Numbered from the stretch's first letter, positions 15,725 through 25,375 are shown. The stretch is DNA of 64,000 bases from Nitrospirota bacterium (GCA_023229435.1 JALNZF010000004.1:1-64000), one strand, 5' to 3'. Made by a program: numbers and translations. Notes: a model not told the origin generated them from the sequence alone.

Positions 15725-18037
15725 ATGAAATCTCATACGAATACATTCTCCAGATGCACCTCATCCTCTGACCTGGTGTTCTCCTTTGGGCTCTCAATCG
15801 TGATGCATGCCGTTCTCCTGCTGGTTGACCCTTTAGGACACTTTAACGTCAGCGATCGGTTGAAAGAACAACAAAACGGGATCATCATGGTAAACCTGAA
15901 GAATGGGGTGGATAAAGGACAAGGGAAAGGCGGGCGGCCATCGCGGCTGGCAGTTGTAAAGAAGGTATCGCAGGAAAAAGGAGAGAAGAAAAAGAAGAAG
16001 AGAGAGGCTGGACCTAATAACCAGCCATTATTAAAGCGCAAGGCTCCCACAGCAATAGCCAAACCCGTCAGCCCGGTTCAAAAACCTGTTCACGTAACGA
16101 AGGCTTCTCAGGTGGATAGCGCGCCGGTCTCACCTGTACCCGTACCTGTTGTGTCTTCTGATGCACCCCCTTCCGGAGAGATGGCCACAAAAACCAAGGC
16201 AGTGCTTCCCGTACCGGCTCAGAAAAAAGTCCGTGAACCCGACCAACCGCCGATCATTGCACCGGATGAACCGGACATCACCGTAATGGATAACCTAAAA
16301 CCAAAACCGGATATCGTTAAGCCGGTTGATAAGCCGCATGTCCGGCCTTCAGGCGACCTGCGGAAAGAAGAGATCGAGAGGGAGGATGCAGGCGAGAAAA
16401 TTTCCACTCCTGCTCTTCAAGAAGTGAAAGAACCAATAAAACCAGAGGTCGCGCCTCCTGCTCCTGTTGCAGCCGCACCGACTGTTCATGAAGAAAGTCA
16501 TGCAACTCCTGTCAAAGAGGCGCCCGCAAAGGCCTATGAACAGCCTGTTGCTTCTCCTGTTCAAGACGTTCAAGAGCCAATAAAACCGGAGTCCCAGCCT
16601 TTCGCGCCAGTTGTGGCCGCGGCGGCTTTGCCTGAAGAAAGAGATGCTGCCCCTGTCAATGAGGCGCCTGCAAAGGCCGAGGAACAGCCCGTTGTATCGC
16701 CCACCCACAAAGAGGCGTTGCAGAATATCCCTCTGTCAGAAAAGACTGTCGAGGTGAAAGCGGAAGAGTCATTACCACTGTCGGTGATTGCCGATCCCCC
16801 TGATGTTAAAAAAGAGGAGAAGGAAAAGGGAGGGGTCGATCAGGCGAAGGATAGGGATCTCTCTGCAAAGAGCGCCCCTGCCCCTGTGGAACCGGCGATT
16901 ACCGCCGAAATGGCCAGGGGAAAAGCCGCGGAGACGTTGCGTAAGGTTGTCGAGCCGAAGGCCGCGGCGTTGGTCAGAAAGAAGACGATATCGCTGACCC
17001 TGCTGAAAAGGCTGGAGTCTGGAACTGACCCCATACGGATAGGCATTCCCATCAGCAGGCCGTCGGTCAAGATCACGACCCCTGCGGCGAAGAAGATCAA
17101 AAACAGGGTCCAGAAGATCGCCGGGCAGGTTAAAGGAAACGGGATCACGCGGGTCATTCTTTCTCTGAACGATGATTCCGTGACCGTCCCCGTTGAACGC
17201 GACGCCTTCAACTGGGAAGGCGCGCTCAAAGAAGGTAAAAATACGATCATTGCCACGGTATGGGACAGGAACAGGTATTCCGCCGTTGATAAGATCATCG
17301 TTGAGGTAATACCCGCAAAGAACAGCTTTTCACTTTCGATCGATGAGCCCGGAGCGGGAGAAGTTGAATCCCCCGTCATAACGGTAAAGGGGAAAGTCGG
17401 GGACAGTACCGTTGAAACGGTGAGACTGATCCTGAACAAGGGGGCCATCGAGGTTGTTGCGAAGGACGATGGAGGGTTTGAGAAGACGGTCTTATTCAGG
17501 GATGGGGAAAATTCTTTGCAGGCCGAGGCGGTCAATGCGACCGGCGCCTCGGCCAGGAGCGGAATCCTGAACGTAACGGTAAAGAACCAGAAAACACCCG
17601 ATATCCTGGTGCACCTCATTTGGAATGATCCGGACAGCGAGCTGAGGGCGACCGTGGCGAGAAAGAACAGGGAGGGTCTCGATCAGGAGAACGGCGCTGT
17701 TTCCAATATTGATGTTGCGGAAAAAATGTCGGTTCGTGAAGGTTACCGGGAACGGATATTCGCGGTCTATGGGGCAAAGGCGGGGGCGCACCTCATATCG
17801 GTATCCGGGGGGAAGAAAACAAAATGTCTTGTCATCGTGACCATCCCGTCAAAGCAAAAGACAAGACTGTTCGGACCCGTGCTGATCGGGGAGGAAGGGA
17901 CGATGATCGGCCGCCTGCTCATGCCTGAAGGCGTATACTGGGATGAGGATGAATGGTTTACCGGCAAGATCGAGAACGGGGACAGTATTACCAAATATAA
18001 TTCTCCGGAAGGGATGTCATGGAAAGAGACAAAGTAG
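15725..18037 (+). CDS. TonB-like proline-rich protein with Ig-like domains
   Basis: The 770-residue protein has one N-terminal membrane helix (about 17-35). A long Pro/Lys/Glu-rich stretch (about 60-400) follows, including an exact-length 48-residue tandem repeat (231-278 and 279-326, each containing EPIKPE and NEAPAK/KEAPAK). Two Ig-like beta domains come next (about 449-530 and 535-625, the second with VKGKVGDSTVETVRLILN). The C-terminal 145 residues begin IWNDPDSELRATVARKN and recall the YfaP/DUF2135 type. The layout suggests a periplasm-spanning rod anchored in the inner membrane. Its stop overlaps the next gene by 19 nt, so the two are probably a functional pair. Confidence 0.75.
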   Translation: MKSHTNTFSRCTSSSDLVFSFGLSIVMHAVLLLVDPLGHFNVSDRLKEQQNGIIMVNLKNGVDKGQGKGGRPSRLAVVKKVSQEKGEKKKKKREAGPNNQPLLKRKAPTAIAKPVSPVQKPVHVTKASQVDSAPVSPVPVPVVSSDAPPSGEMATKTKAVLPVPAQKKVREPDQPPIIAPDEPDITVMDNLKPKPDIVKPVDKPHVRPSGDLRKEEIEREDAGEKISTPALQEVKEPIKPEVAPPAPVAAAPTVHEESHATPVKEAPAKAYEQPVASPVQDVQEPIKPESQPFAPVVAAAALPEERDAAPVNEAPAKAEEQPVVSPTHKEALQNIPLSEKTVEVKAEESLPLSVIADPPDVKKEEKEKGGVDQAKDRDLSAKSAPAPVEPAITAEMARGKAAETLRKVVEPKAAALVRKKTISLTLLKRLESGTDPIRIGIPISRPSVKITTPAAKKIKNRVQKIAGQVKGNGITRVILSLNDDSVTVPVERDAFNWEGALKEGKNTIIATVWDRNRYSAVDKIIVEVIPAKNSFSLSIDEPGAGEVESPVITVKGKVGDSTVETVRLILNKGAIEVVAKDDGGFEKTVLFRDGENSLQAEAVNATGASARSGILNVTVKNQKTPDILVHLIWNDPDSELRATVARKNREGLDQENGAVSNIDVAEKMSVREGYRERIFAVYGAKAGAHLISVSGGKKTKCLVIVTIPSKQKTRLFGPVLIGEEGTMIGRLLMPEGVYWDEDEWFTGKIENGDSITKYNSPEGMSWKETK
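16415..16702 (+). repeat. 144-bp in-frame tandem duplication
   Basis: Two adjacent 144-bp units (16415-16558, 16559-16702) encode the two diverged 48-residue repeats of the proline-rich linker. The period is a multiple of three, so it lengthens the rod without breaking the frame. Confidence 0.75.
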
Positions 18038-19647
18038 GCGGTTTCAAGACACCCGTGAAGAACACACCTCCCTGGGCACATTGGCTGCTTCCCTCCCTGC
18101 AGGATGCCCTTTTCATCGTCGTGTTCCTGTTCCTTATTTTGGGCGGGAAAGATCTTTTAGGCGACGCGGACACCGGATGGCACATAGGGGCAGGCAGATA
18201 TATTCTGGAGACCGGCACGGTCCCCGATACGGGTATCTATTCGTACACTGCGGCAAAAATGCCCTGGATGGCGCATGAATGGCTTACAGAACTACTATTC
18301 GCCATAATTCACAAGGTTGCGGGTCTGAACGGCATCGTTCTTCTCGCGGCCCTGGCCATTGCTTTCACTCATTCCATTTTCTACGGTTTTCTCCTTTCCC
18401 GGGGAGTAAGTACGGTCCTGGCGCTTATCCTGACGATAGCCGCAATGGCCGCTACCTCTGTCCACTGGCTTGCCAGGCCCCATATCTTGTCAATGCCCAT
18501 TCTGCTTTTCTGGTATATGGCTTTGGAAGAGTACCGGCTGCGGGGAAGGCGATACATCTACCTGCTGCCTGTCGTAACCATCATCTGGGTCAATCTTCAC
18601 GGCGGTTTCATGGCAGGCCTCCTCCTTGTCGCGGTCTACTGGCTGGGAAGCCTGGCGGAATTCTTTTTTTCAAAGGATGAAAAGGCACGGGCGGACCAGA
18701 AGAAACAGGTCATCAACTATGGCAAGGTCGGCTTGCTGGCGACCGCCGCCGCATTAGTAAACCCGCATGGCTATCAGGCCCTCCTGTTTCCATTCCGTAT
18801 CATGGGGCAGGAGTTGAACGTGGGAAGGATAAACGAGTGGCTTTCTCCCAACTTCCACGGGGTCCTTCCTTACGAATATGTGTTGCTCGCACTGATCGCG
18901 GTGCTCGGTTTTTCCCTGTTGCGGTTCGGTTTCATAGAGGCGGGCCTCGTCATCCTCTGGACCCACCTTTCCCTCCATTCGGTGCGTTATGGCCCGATCT
19001 TTGCCATCATTGTCATTCCCCTCATGGCAATAAGGCTGGAAGCGCTGATGAAGGATGGGCGAGCGGGAGGCAGCAGGCTGGTCCGCGGCGTCTCTGTGTT
19101 TTCAGAACGGCTTCAACAAACCAGCGCATCCTTGAAAGGGCATGCTTTGCAGATCATCGTAATACTCTCGGTGACGGCAATAACCATTACCGGAGGAAGC
19201 GTCCTGGGTACGCCTCTTTTAACACATGAATTCGACAAGAAAAATCTGCCTGTAGCGGCGGTGGAATTTGCCGAACGAAGCGGGATACAGGGAAGGCTGT
19301 TCAACACGTATCACTTCGGGGGATACCTGATCTACAAGGGGTTCCCCAAAGACGGCGTATTCGTGGACGGACGCGCCGACATGTATAATGAATTTCTGAA
19401 AAATTATTTCGATGTCGTGGACGTGAAGCCGGAATGGAAGGACATCCTTGCCAGGTTCGACATCGATTGGCTGCTGATCACCGCGAATTCCCCGCTGTCG
19501 GTCCTCCTTCTCGAAACCGATACGTGGAGCCTTGTGTACGCGGACAAGGTGGCGAATGTATTTGTAAGGAACGGATCAGTGAATGCGGGATTGACAGAAA
19601 AGTATAAGAACGTTAAACTGGCGCCGGTTGATGAAAAAAAACAGTAA
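18019..19647 (+). CDS. polytopic membrane protein of unknown function (DTGWH motif)
   Basis: The 542-residue product has about nine hydrophobic helices between residues 25 and 390 and a soluble C-terminal domain (about 400-520). Its first loop carries DADTGWHIGAGRYIL, an acidic motif placed like that of GT-C glycosyltransferases. The C-terminal block VFVDGRADMYNEF followed by DWLLITANSPLS is shared by a family of uncharacterised membrane proteins I know from similar genomes. ATG 18019 lies inside the previous gene (19-nt overlap). A broken paralogue lies at 15457-15675. Function is unknown; a transferase role is a guess. Confidence 0.75.
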   Translation: MERDKVGGFKTPVKNTPPWAHWLLPSLQDALFIVVFLFLILGGKDLLGDADTGWHIGAGRYILETGTVPDTGIYSYTAAKMPWMAHEWLTELLFAIIHKVAGLNGIVLLAALAIAFTHSIFYGFLLSRGVSTVLALILTIAAMAATSVHWLARPHILSMPILLFWYMALEEYRLRGRRYIYLLPVVTIIWVNLHGGFMAGLLLVAVYWLGSLAEFFFSKDEKARADQKKQVINYGKVGLLATAAALVNPHGYQALLFPFRIMGQELNVGRINEWLSPNFHGVLPYEYVLLALIAVLGFSLLRFGFIEAGLVILWTHLSLHSVRYGPIFAIIVIPLMAIRLEALMKDGRAGGSRLVRGVSVFSERLQQTSASLKGHALQIIVILSVTAITITGGSVLGTPLLTHEFDKKNLPVAAVEFAERSGIQGRLFNTYHFGGYLIYKGFPKDGVFVDGRADMYNEFLKNYFDVVDVKPEWKDILARFDIDWLLITANSPLSVLLLETDTWSLVYADKVANVFVRNGSVNAGLTEKYKNVKLAPVDEKKQ

Positions 19648-19654
19648 CTACTTC

Positions 19655-19860
19655 GGTTGTCAGGTTGACGGTTCAAGGTTCATGGTTTAGGCTGAAAAAA
19701 CCACAAGAGCTTTGACTCCATCATAATATCATTTTTTTAAATTCGTTCAGTGATGTTTACTTGTCATAGTGTCCAAATTTCACGGCTTTCCAACCTTGAA
19801 CGGCTCGACTGAGCGACACGACTGAGCTCGTCGAAGTCTCGCCGAAGTCTTTGAACCTGA
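19655..19860. repeat. heptamer repeats and dispersed TCGACTGAG-type palindrome
   Basis: The gap holds GGTTCAAGGTTCATGGTT (about 19669-19686), the inverse CAACCTTGAAC near 19790, and at 19801-19858 a copy of the CGTCGAAGTCTCGCC unit found at about 2495-2537. No gene. The TATATT at about 19891 just before the HD-GYP start could be a -10 element, without a clear -35. Confidence 0.65.
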
Positions 19861-19904
19861 GTAATTTTAGATCATCATTGTCCGATTATGGTATATTAAA
19901 TGAT

Positions 19905-21839
19905 ATGGAAAAGACTGTGGAAGACTTACAGCTCCTTGACCTGATCCCCAGGGACAGGCTGACCAGGTATCTTTATTCGACCTCGATGTTTTTAAAGATG
20001 CCGCTGAGGATCCTTGACCTTTCGGGCGCCACGGCACTGGAGTCGTCCCTGGCGGCTGGTCCGAATATGAATGAGGGGAATTTCATCCCGCCGGCTGCGT
20101 GGGCCGGGGCCGGTGAGGTGATGCGAGACCGGCCTGTGGGACGCATGAGCGCTGATGGATTCTATCTCATGGCGGCTCCGATTCATTACAAGAACCGACC
20201 GCGCGGTTATCTCGCGGCATGCGTAAACGGTAAAGACGGCGCTGGTGACCGCGCCCTGCCGCTCCTCTCCTTGTCAGCGTCCCACCTTGAGGTCCTTGCG
20301 GAGGCGGGTATTGAGGTGGAGAGCCTGTCGGGTGAGGTGGTCAAAGTCTACGAGGAGCTTGCGCTCATCTATGGATTAACCGCGCGGTTGGGCGCGAAGG
20401 TGGACATCGCGGAGATTTGTCGCATCGTGATGTACGAGGTAAAAGGTGTGCTTGACCCGACGGATATAGTTTTTCAACTCGCGGACTTCGAGGCAGGTGT
20501 GTTCCGCACCATACTGGCGTCCGGTTCGCATGAGGAGCTGGCGTCCGATTTTGCACCTGGCCTTGAGGAGGGGCTGATCGGCCAGGCGTATATCGAACAC
20601 CGGTCCGTGCTTGTCTGCGAAGTGGCGGAAACCAGACACCACAAACCCTGGCCATTTCCTATCAGGAGACTTCTTGCGGTGCCGCTTATGGCCGAGGGTA
20701 AAGTCATCGGGATGATTTCCGCGACCGACAAGAAGGACGGCGATGAATTCAACTCCCGCGAGGAGAAACTGATATCCGCAATAACGTCCGTGGCTGCCAT
20801 CGCGATAAAGAACGCCCAGCTCTACTCCGAAATCAAGGGCCTTTTCGAGGGATTTATTGATGCGACCATAACGGCGGTCGAGTCCAGGGATCCGACGACG
20901 GCGGGTCATTCGAAGCGAGTGGCTCTCTTGACCGTCGAGCTGGCAAAAAAAGTCTCGGAATCAGACCTGCCTGCCTTCAAGGGCATCTCGTTCTCGCGGG
21001 AACAACTGCTCGAACTGCGGTACGCCGGCCTCCTGCATGACTTCGGAAAGGTGGGGGTAAGGGAATTCGTGCTCCTGAAGGCGTCCAAGCTGCCGTATGG
21101 CGGGATTGAAGAAGTCAGGTACCGGTTCGACTACATCAGGCTGCTGAAAAAGTTGGAGGTACTCGAGAAAAAACACGCGGTCCTCCTGCGTGAAGGGACG
21201 GGAAACTACCTCAAGGCCATCCCTGAAATTGACTCGGCGCTGGCGCTTGATCTCGAAGAGCTGGACAGGTACCAGAAACTTATCGAGTTCTCAAACAATC
21301 CCCGGGTGCTCAATAAGGACCTGCCGGAACTCGCCGGTTTGTCAGAGGCGGCGAAAAAGTGCTATCATGGTTCCGACGGGGAACTCCATCCGTACCTTAC
21401 CTCGTTCGAATTCAACTACCTGCATGTGCTTACGGGTTCACTAAGCCCGGATGAGCGCCGCGAGATAGAGCTGCACGTAACCCACAGCCACAACTTCCTG
21501 TCCAGGATACCCTGGACCGCTAATTTCCCCAATATCACAGAGATAATATACACACACCACGAGAGGATGGATGGGAGCGGCTATCCAAGGAGGCTTAAAC
21601 AGAACGAGATACCGCTTCAAGCGCGGATGATGGCGATAGCGGACACCTTTGATGCGCTGACCGCCTTGGACAGGCCATACAAGAAGTCAGTATCCACAGA
21701 AAAGGCCCTGTTTATACTGGAGATGGAGGCATCGGAAGGCAGACTCGATTCGCAACTGGTACAGCTCTTCAGGGACGAGAAGGTTTACAAATTGATTGCC
21801 GGAACAAAGTCGTCCGTACGGAACGGAAGCGAGGTTTAG
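19905..21839 (+). CDS. GAF and HD-GYP domain protein, probable c-di-GMP phosphodiesterase
   Basis: The 644-residue cytoplasmic protein has an N-terminal region of unknown fold (1-140) and a GAF sensor domain (about 165-308, with GLIGQAYIEHRSVLV and LAVPLMAEGKVIGMIS). An HD-GYP domain follows: first His in AGHSKRVALLT, LLHDFGKVGV with the HD pair (378-379), the later HVTHSH, THHERMDGSGYP (about 550-561) and AIADTFDALTALDRPY. All metal and GYP residues are present. Between HD and the second half lies an insertion of roughly 100 residues, rich in Leu/Lys and possibly helical. ATG 19905 is preferred to an upstream TTG in a repeat. It abuts the response regulator gene. Confidence 0.88.
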   Translation: MEKTVEDLQLLDLIPRDRLTRYLYSTSMFLKMPLRILDLSGATALESSLAAGPNMNEGNFIPPAAWAGAGEVMRDRPVGRMSADGFYLMAAPIHYKNRPRGYLAACVNGKDGAGDRALPLLSLSASHLEVLAEAGIEVESLSGEVVKVYEELALIYGLTARLGAKVDIAEICRIVMYEVKGVLDPTDIVFQLADFEAGVFRTILASGSHEELASDFAPGLEEGLIGQAYIEHRSVLVCEVAETRHHKPWPFPIRRLLAVPLMAEGKVIGMISATDKKDGDEFNSREEKLISAITSVAAIAIKNAQLYSEIKGLFEGFIDATITAVESRDPTTAGHSKRVALLTVELAKKVSESDLPAFKGISFSREQLLELRYAGLLHDFGKVGVREFVLLKASKLPYGGIEEVRYRFDYIRLLKKLEVLEKKHAVLLREGTGNYLKAIPEIDSALALDLEELDRYQKLIEFSNNPRVLNKDLPELAGLSEAAKKCYHGSDGELHPYLTSFEFNYLHVLTGSLSPDERREIELHVTHSHNFLSRIPWTANFPNITEIIYTHHERMDGSGYPRRLKQNEIPLQARMMAIADTFDALTALDRPYKKSVSTEKALFILEMEASEGRLDSQLVQLFRDEKVYKLIAGTKSSVRNGSEV

Positions 21840-21841
21840 CT

Positions 21842-22237
21842 ATGACGCAAAGAAAGATACTCCTTGCTGACGATGAACCCTATATGGTGCTTGCGCTTTC
21901 ATTCGTGCTCCGCAAGGAGGGCTATGAGGTGGAATGCGCGTCGGACGGCGAGGAGGCCCTGAGGAAGTTCCTGGAGTTCAATCCCGAGGTTGTATTCCTT
22001 GACCTCATGATGCCCAAAAAGGACGGTTTCGAAGTTTGCCATGCCCTGAGGAACGACCAGCAATACAGGGGGCGCTCACCCTATATCATCATGCTGACAT
22101 GCAAGGGCCAGGATGTGGACCGCTACAAGGGCTATCTGGAGGGTGCGGACGAATACCTGACCAAACCGTTTTCTCCGGCGGCCGTAGTACGCAAGTTGAA
22201 AGAACACTTCATGGAAAATACCGAACGGTCTCCATAA
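21842..22237 (+). CDS. single-domain response regulator (CheY-like)
   Basis: The 131-residue receiver is complete: acidic pair Asp10-Asp11 in LLADDEP, phospho-acceptor Asp54 in VVFLDLMMPKKDGFEV, Thr86 in IIMLTCKG and Lys108 in YLTKPFSP. There is no output domain, so it probably acts by protein contact. It lies 2 nt after the HD-GYP gene and 18 nt before the hybrid kinase, so the three are one transcription unit. It may be the phospho-relay partner of that kinase and may control HD-GYP activity. Confidence 0.92.
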   Translation: MTQRKILLADDEPYMVLALSFVLRKEGYEVECASDGEEALRKFLEFNPEVVFLDLMMPKKDGFEVCHALRNDQQYRGRSPYIIMLTCKGQDVDRYKGYLEGADEYLTKPFSPAAVVRKLKEHFMENTERSP

Positions 22238-22255
22238 AAAATCGTGGGAAGAGAT

Positions 22256-24421
22256 ATGGAAAACGACATCCCCCTTGAGGCACTTTCCGATATGCCTTCC
22301 GAAGGTGAAAATGCATGGTATTCGCAAGAGGCCGGTCTTCGACTCCTGTTGCTGGCCCTGGTATTTCTGACCGGCAATTTCTTTATACCCCAGCGGGAAA
22401 GCCTGGTCCCCATTAATGTTGTTCTCGCCCTGGCGCTTCTCTTCAACCTTGCCGTCATATTTCTAAACCGAAGATATGGCCGTATGCCGGCCGTCCCTGC
22501 CGTCATCTTGACCGGTGATCTTTTATTCATGGTGATGCTTTGCCATTTCACGGGCGGCGCGGACAGTCCGGTTGCCTACCTTGGTATTTCCTATCTGTAC
22601 CTGATCGTCTCACGGATGGGGGAGAACAAAGTGAAATGGTTTCTCCTGGCCTATGCATCGGCCATCCTGCTCCTCCCGGCGCTGGACCGGCATAAGCTGA
22701 CCTACCTGGCCTTCAAGGAATACCTGCTGCCGGCCCTGATGAACCTCGCCCTGATCTGCGCGTTAGGATGGCCGGCGGTGCTGCTTGCAGCGAAGATCCG
22801 GAAGGAGCACGGGCTGCAAAAGGCGACCGAGTCCACCTTTCACGCATTTCACAACGCACTGCACCTCAGGACACAGAACCTGCAGTCCGCGCTTGAAGCG
22901 CTCACCGAAGCACACGAGCAGCTTAAAAAACTTGACAAAACAAAGACCGCCAACTTCTCGAATCTTACCCACGAATTCAGGACCCCGCTTGCATCAATAA
23001 AATCATTCGCCGAGATACTTTCCACCTACGAAGATCTTGACAGGGCCACCCAGAAGGAATTTCTGGAGATTATAACCAAGGAGTCCATGCGCCTTACTCA
23101 ATTGATAAACGGCATATTGGACCTGGCAAAAATTGAGTCGGGAACGGTAACAAAAAATCATGTGAAAGTAGACATGGTGAAGGTGATAACGGACAGCATG
23201 AAGGCCCTGAAACCGCTGGCCAGGGAGAAGGGACTGTCCCTTGAGTTCGTGCAGCCGGACGAACCGCTTCCCCTCGTCAAGGGCGACAATCTTCAACTCC
23301 CCCTGGTCATGGTGAACCTCTTGAATAATGCCATCAAGTTCACCGCTCAGGGCGGTATTACGGTAACCGCGAAAAAGGACAGGGAATACCTGCAGGTGGC
23401 GGTGAAGGATACCGGTGAAGGCATCTTCCCGGAAGAACAGAAGGTCATCTTTGAGGAGTTTTACCGGATTGCGGACAACATCGCGGGACGTCCGAAGGGC
23501 TCCGGGCTTGGCCTGACCATTTCGAAGAAGATCATTGAGTACCACGGCGGGACCATCTGGGCGGAAAGCGAACTCGGAAAGGGCAGCACGTTCACGTTCA
23601 GACTGCCGATCGACCTTGATGAGATGGCTCTGATACCGGAACGACAGGCCGCCGGCGCACGCAGGGCCAGGATCAGGAAAAACACCAGCCTCATTCTCGT
23701 CCTTGAACGTGACATAGCAGTCCGCCAGTTCCTGAGAGAACGGCTTGAGGCACTGGGGTACAGCACGATCGGCGCGGAGCCCGACAAGTCGGGGCTCACC
23801 ATTGCGATGCAAGAGGACGTGGACCTTGTCCTCTCGGGTATTATAAACTACCAGGACACTGACGTGAATTTTCTCAAGGAACTGAACACAAAAGAGAAGA
23901 CCTCAACCATCCCGATACTGATAACCTGCCTGTTGGCAGACCCCAAGCAGGGACTGCAGCTGGCGGCGAACGGTTTTTTATCAAAGCCGATAGACCGCTT
24001 TGACCTCCTGAAAGCAGTAGAGGAGGTGTCTCCGTCGGGTAAGGGGCCGTTCATCGGCATATGTCATGACCGTCTCGAGGGCAGGACGATCCAGCTGCTG
24101 TTTGGCGCGGAAAACCAGCCGTTTCTGCTTGCGGATGAATCTGCCGGCGTGGACGCCTGCCGCAGGGAAAAGCCTTCGCTCATATTCCTGGACACGACCC
24201 CTCCGATTTATTCCTGGCGGCATATACTCTCCGATTTACGCCAGGGCACGATCACATCCCAAATCCCGGTGATCCTGATAACTGACATGCTTATTACGCA
24301 CGGGAATATCAGGACCGCAGCGCTGGGCAAGGGGACCTACGCTCCGGAACGAGGACATATCGAGCCCCTGCTGATGGCTATCGAGCAGATCATCGATCCT
24401 GAGAGGGCCCGAATGGAATGA
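22256..24421 (+). CDS. membrane hybrid histidine kinase with two C-terminal receiver-like domains
   Basis: The 721-residue product has an N-terminal membrane domain of about five helices (residues 25-180) and a short coiled linker. HisKA follows with the H box FSNLTHEFRTPLASIK (His239). The HATPase domain has N box VMVNLLNNAIKFT, G1 VKDTGEGIF and G2 GSGLGLTISKKIIEYHGG. Two receiver-like domains then follow (about 478-592 and 598-715). The first seems to have Ser in place of the phospho-Asp (DLVLSGII); the second keeps an Asp (LIFLDTTPP). ATG 22256 is preferred over GTG 22244 for its GGGAAGAG site. The stop overlaps the next start by 4 nt. Confidence 0.88.
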   Translation: MENDIPLEALSDMPSEGENAWYSQEAGLRLLLLALVFLTGNFFIPQRESLVPINVVLALALLFNLAVIFLNRRYGRMPAVPAVILTGDLLFMVMLCHFTGGADSPVAYLGISYLYLIVSRMGENKVKWFLLAYASAILLLPALDRHKLTYLAFKEYLLPALMNLALICALGWPAVLLAAKIRKEHGLQKATESTFHAFHNALHLRTQNLQSALEALTEAHEQLKKLDKTKTANFSNLTHEFRTPLASIKSFAEILSTYEDLDRATQKEFLEIITKESMRLTQLINGILDLAKIESGTVTKNHVKVDMVKVITDSMKALKPLAREKGLSLEFVQPDEPLPLVKGDNLQLPLVMVNLLNNAIKFTAQGGITVTAKKDREYLQVAVKDTGEGIFPEEQKVIFEEFYRIADNIAGRPKGSGLGLTISKKIIEYHGGTIWAESELGKGSTFTFRLPIDLDEMALIPERQAAGARRARIRKNTSLILVLERDIAVRQFLRERLEALGYSTIGAEPDKSGLTIAMQEDVDLVLSGIINYQDTDVNFLKELNTKEKTSTIPILITCLLADPKQGLQLAANGFLSKPIDRFDLLKAVEEVSPSGKGPFIGICHDRLEGRTIQLLFGAENQPFLLADESAGVDACRREKPSLIFLDTTPPIYSWRHILSDLRQGTITSQIPVILITDMLITHGNIRTAALGKGTYAPERGHIEPLLMAIEQIIDPERARME

Positions 24422-25176
24422 AGCCCGGGACGGACGAAGGCCTTAGGGAAACCAAACTTTCTATAGTCATACCCGCATACAATGAAGCGCTGCGTATCGG
24501 TAAAACACTGGATAGTATCCGTGATTATATGAAGGTATGCGGATATTCCCATGAGATCATCGTGGTGGATGACGGCAGCAGCGACGATACGGCAATGGTG
24601 GTAAGAAAAGCCGCGGAGAAGCATCCCGCCATTGTCCTTCTCCAGAATGGCATGAATAGGGGGAAGGGGTATTCCGTTAAACAAGGGGTCCTTTTTTCCC
24701 GGGGACGCTTCGTACTGATGTCGGACGCCGATCTCTCCACTCCCATTGCAGAGCTCGGGAAATTATTCAAAGAGCTGGAAGAGGGAAATGATATTGCCAT
24801 CGGTTCACGGTCTGTTTCAGGATCGATGGTTCTCAAAAGACAGAAGTGGTTTCGGCAGCTCATGGGAAAGACCTTCAATAAGCTCGTTCAGGCAATTGCC
24901 GTGTTTGGGATCCGTGATACCCAGTGCGGCTTCAAACTGTTCACCGCGGACGCGGCAAGGAGCGTGTTCTCCCTGCAAAGGATCGAGCGGTTCGCCTTTG
25001 ATGTAGAGGCACTTTATCTTGCACGGAAGATGGATTTCGGGATCAGGGAGGTGCCGGTCATATGGGTGAATTCCCCCGACTCAAGGGTCAGCATCTTCAG
25101 GGATTCCCTTCAGATGCTCCGGGACCTTTTCAGAATACGATTTTATCATTACCGGCCGGAACGAGGAAAGTCTTAA
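24418..25176 (+). CDS. family 2 glycosyltransferase (dolichyl-phosphate sugar synthase-like)
   Basis: The 252-residue GT-A fold protein contains LSIVIPAYNEALRIGKTL, the nucleotide-binding VVDDGSSDDT, the metal-binding DADLSTP (about residues 102-108) and QCGFKLF near 178. No membrane helix follows, so it is of the soluble or peripheral DPM1/WcaA-like type. It would use a nucleotide sugar to charge polyprenyl phosphate, supplying GT-C transferases such as those encoded at 12255-15438 (inference). Its start is fused to the kinase stop (ATGA), an unusual coupling of signalling and sugar transfer. Confidence 0.85.
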   Translation: MKPGTDEGLRETKLSIVIPAYNEALRIGKTLDSIRDYMKVCGYSHEIIVVDDGSSDDTAMVVRKAAEKHPAIVLLQNGMNRGKGYSVKQGVLFSRGRFVLMSDADLSTPIAELGKLFKELEEGNDIAIGSRSVSGSMVLKRQKWFRQLMGKTFNKLVQAIAVFGIRDTQCGFKLFTADAARSVFSLQRIERFAFDVEALYLARKMDFGIREVPVIWVNSPDSRVSIFRDSLQMLRDLFRIRFYHYRPERGKS

Positions 25177-25237
25177 TCTTTGGAACTACTCAGGTCAAAA
25201 TATTGTCCGCAGATTACGCAGATTTCACAGATTATTA

Positions 25238-25375
25238 ACGGTCTCATAATAGGATTGACATAACACTTTGTGTCATCCCCGGATGCTCCTATCGGGGATA
25301 TGGTTTTAACACCGGATTCCCGATTACACCTTCGGGAATGACAGTTTGATCGTATTGTTTCTATTTTGAGACGAT
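25238..25375. repeat. MITE-like element, copy 2, nested inside an older palindromic repeat
   Basis: The ends ACGGTCTCATAATAG (25238-25252) and CTATTTTGAGACGAT (25361-25375) are identical to those at 5151-5287; the length is 138 against 137 bp. The interior is different: stems ATCCCCG/CGGGGAT (25275-25299) and ATTCCCG/CGGGAAT (25316-25339). TTAA flanks or overlaps both ends here. The element separates two arms of a CCGCAGATT-type inverted repeat (about 25207-25236 and 25380-25434), as if inserted into it. Confidence 0.65.
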
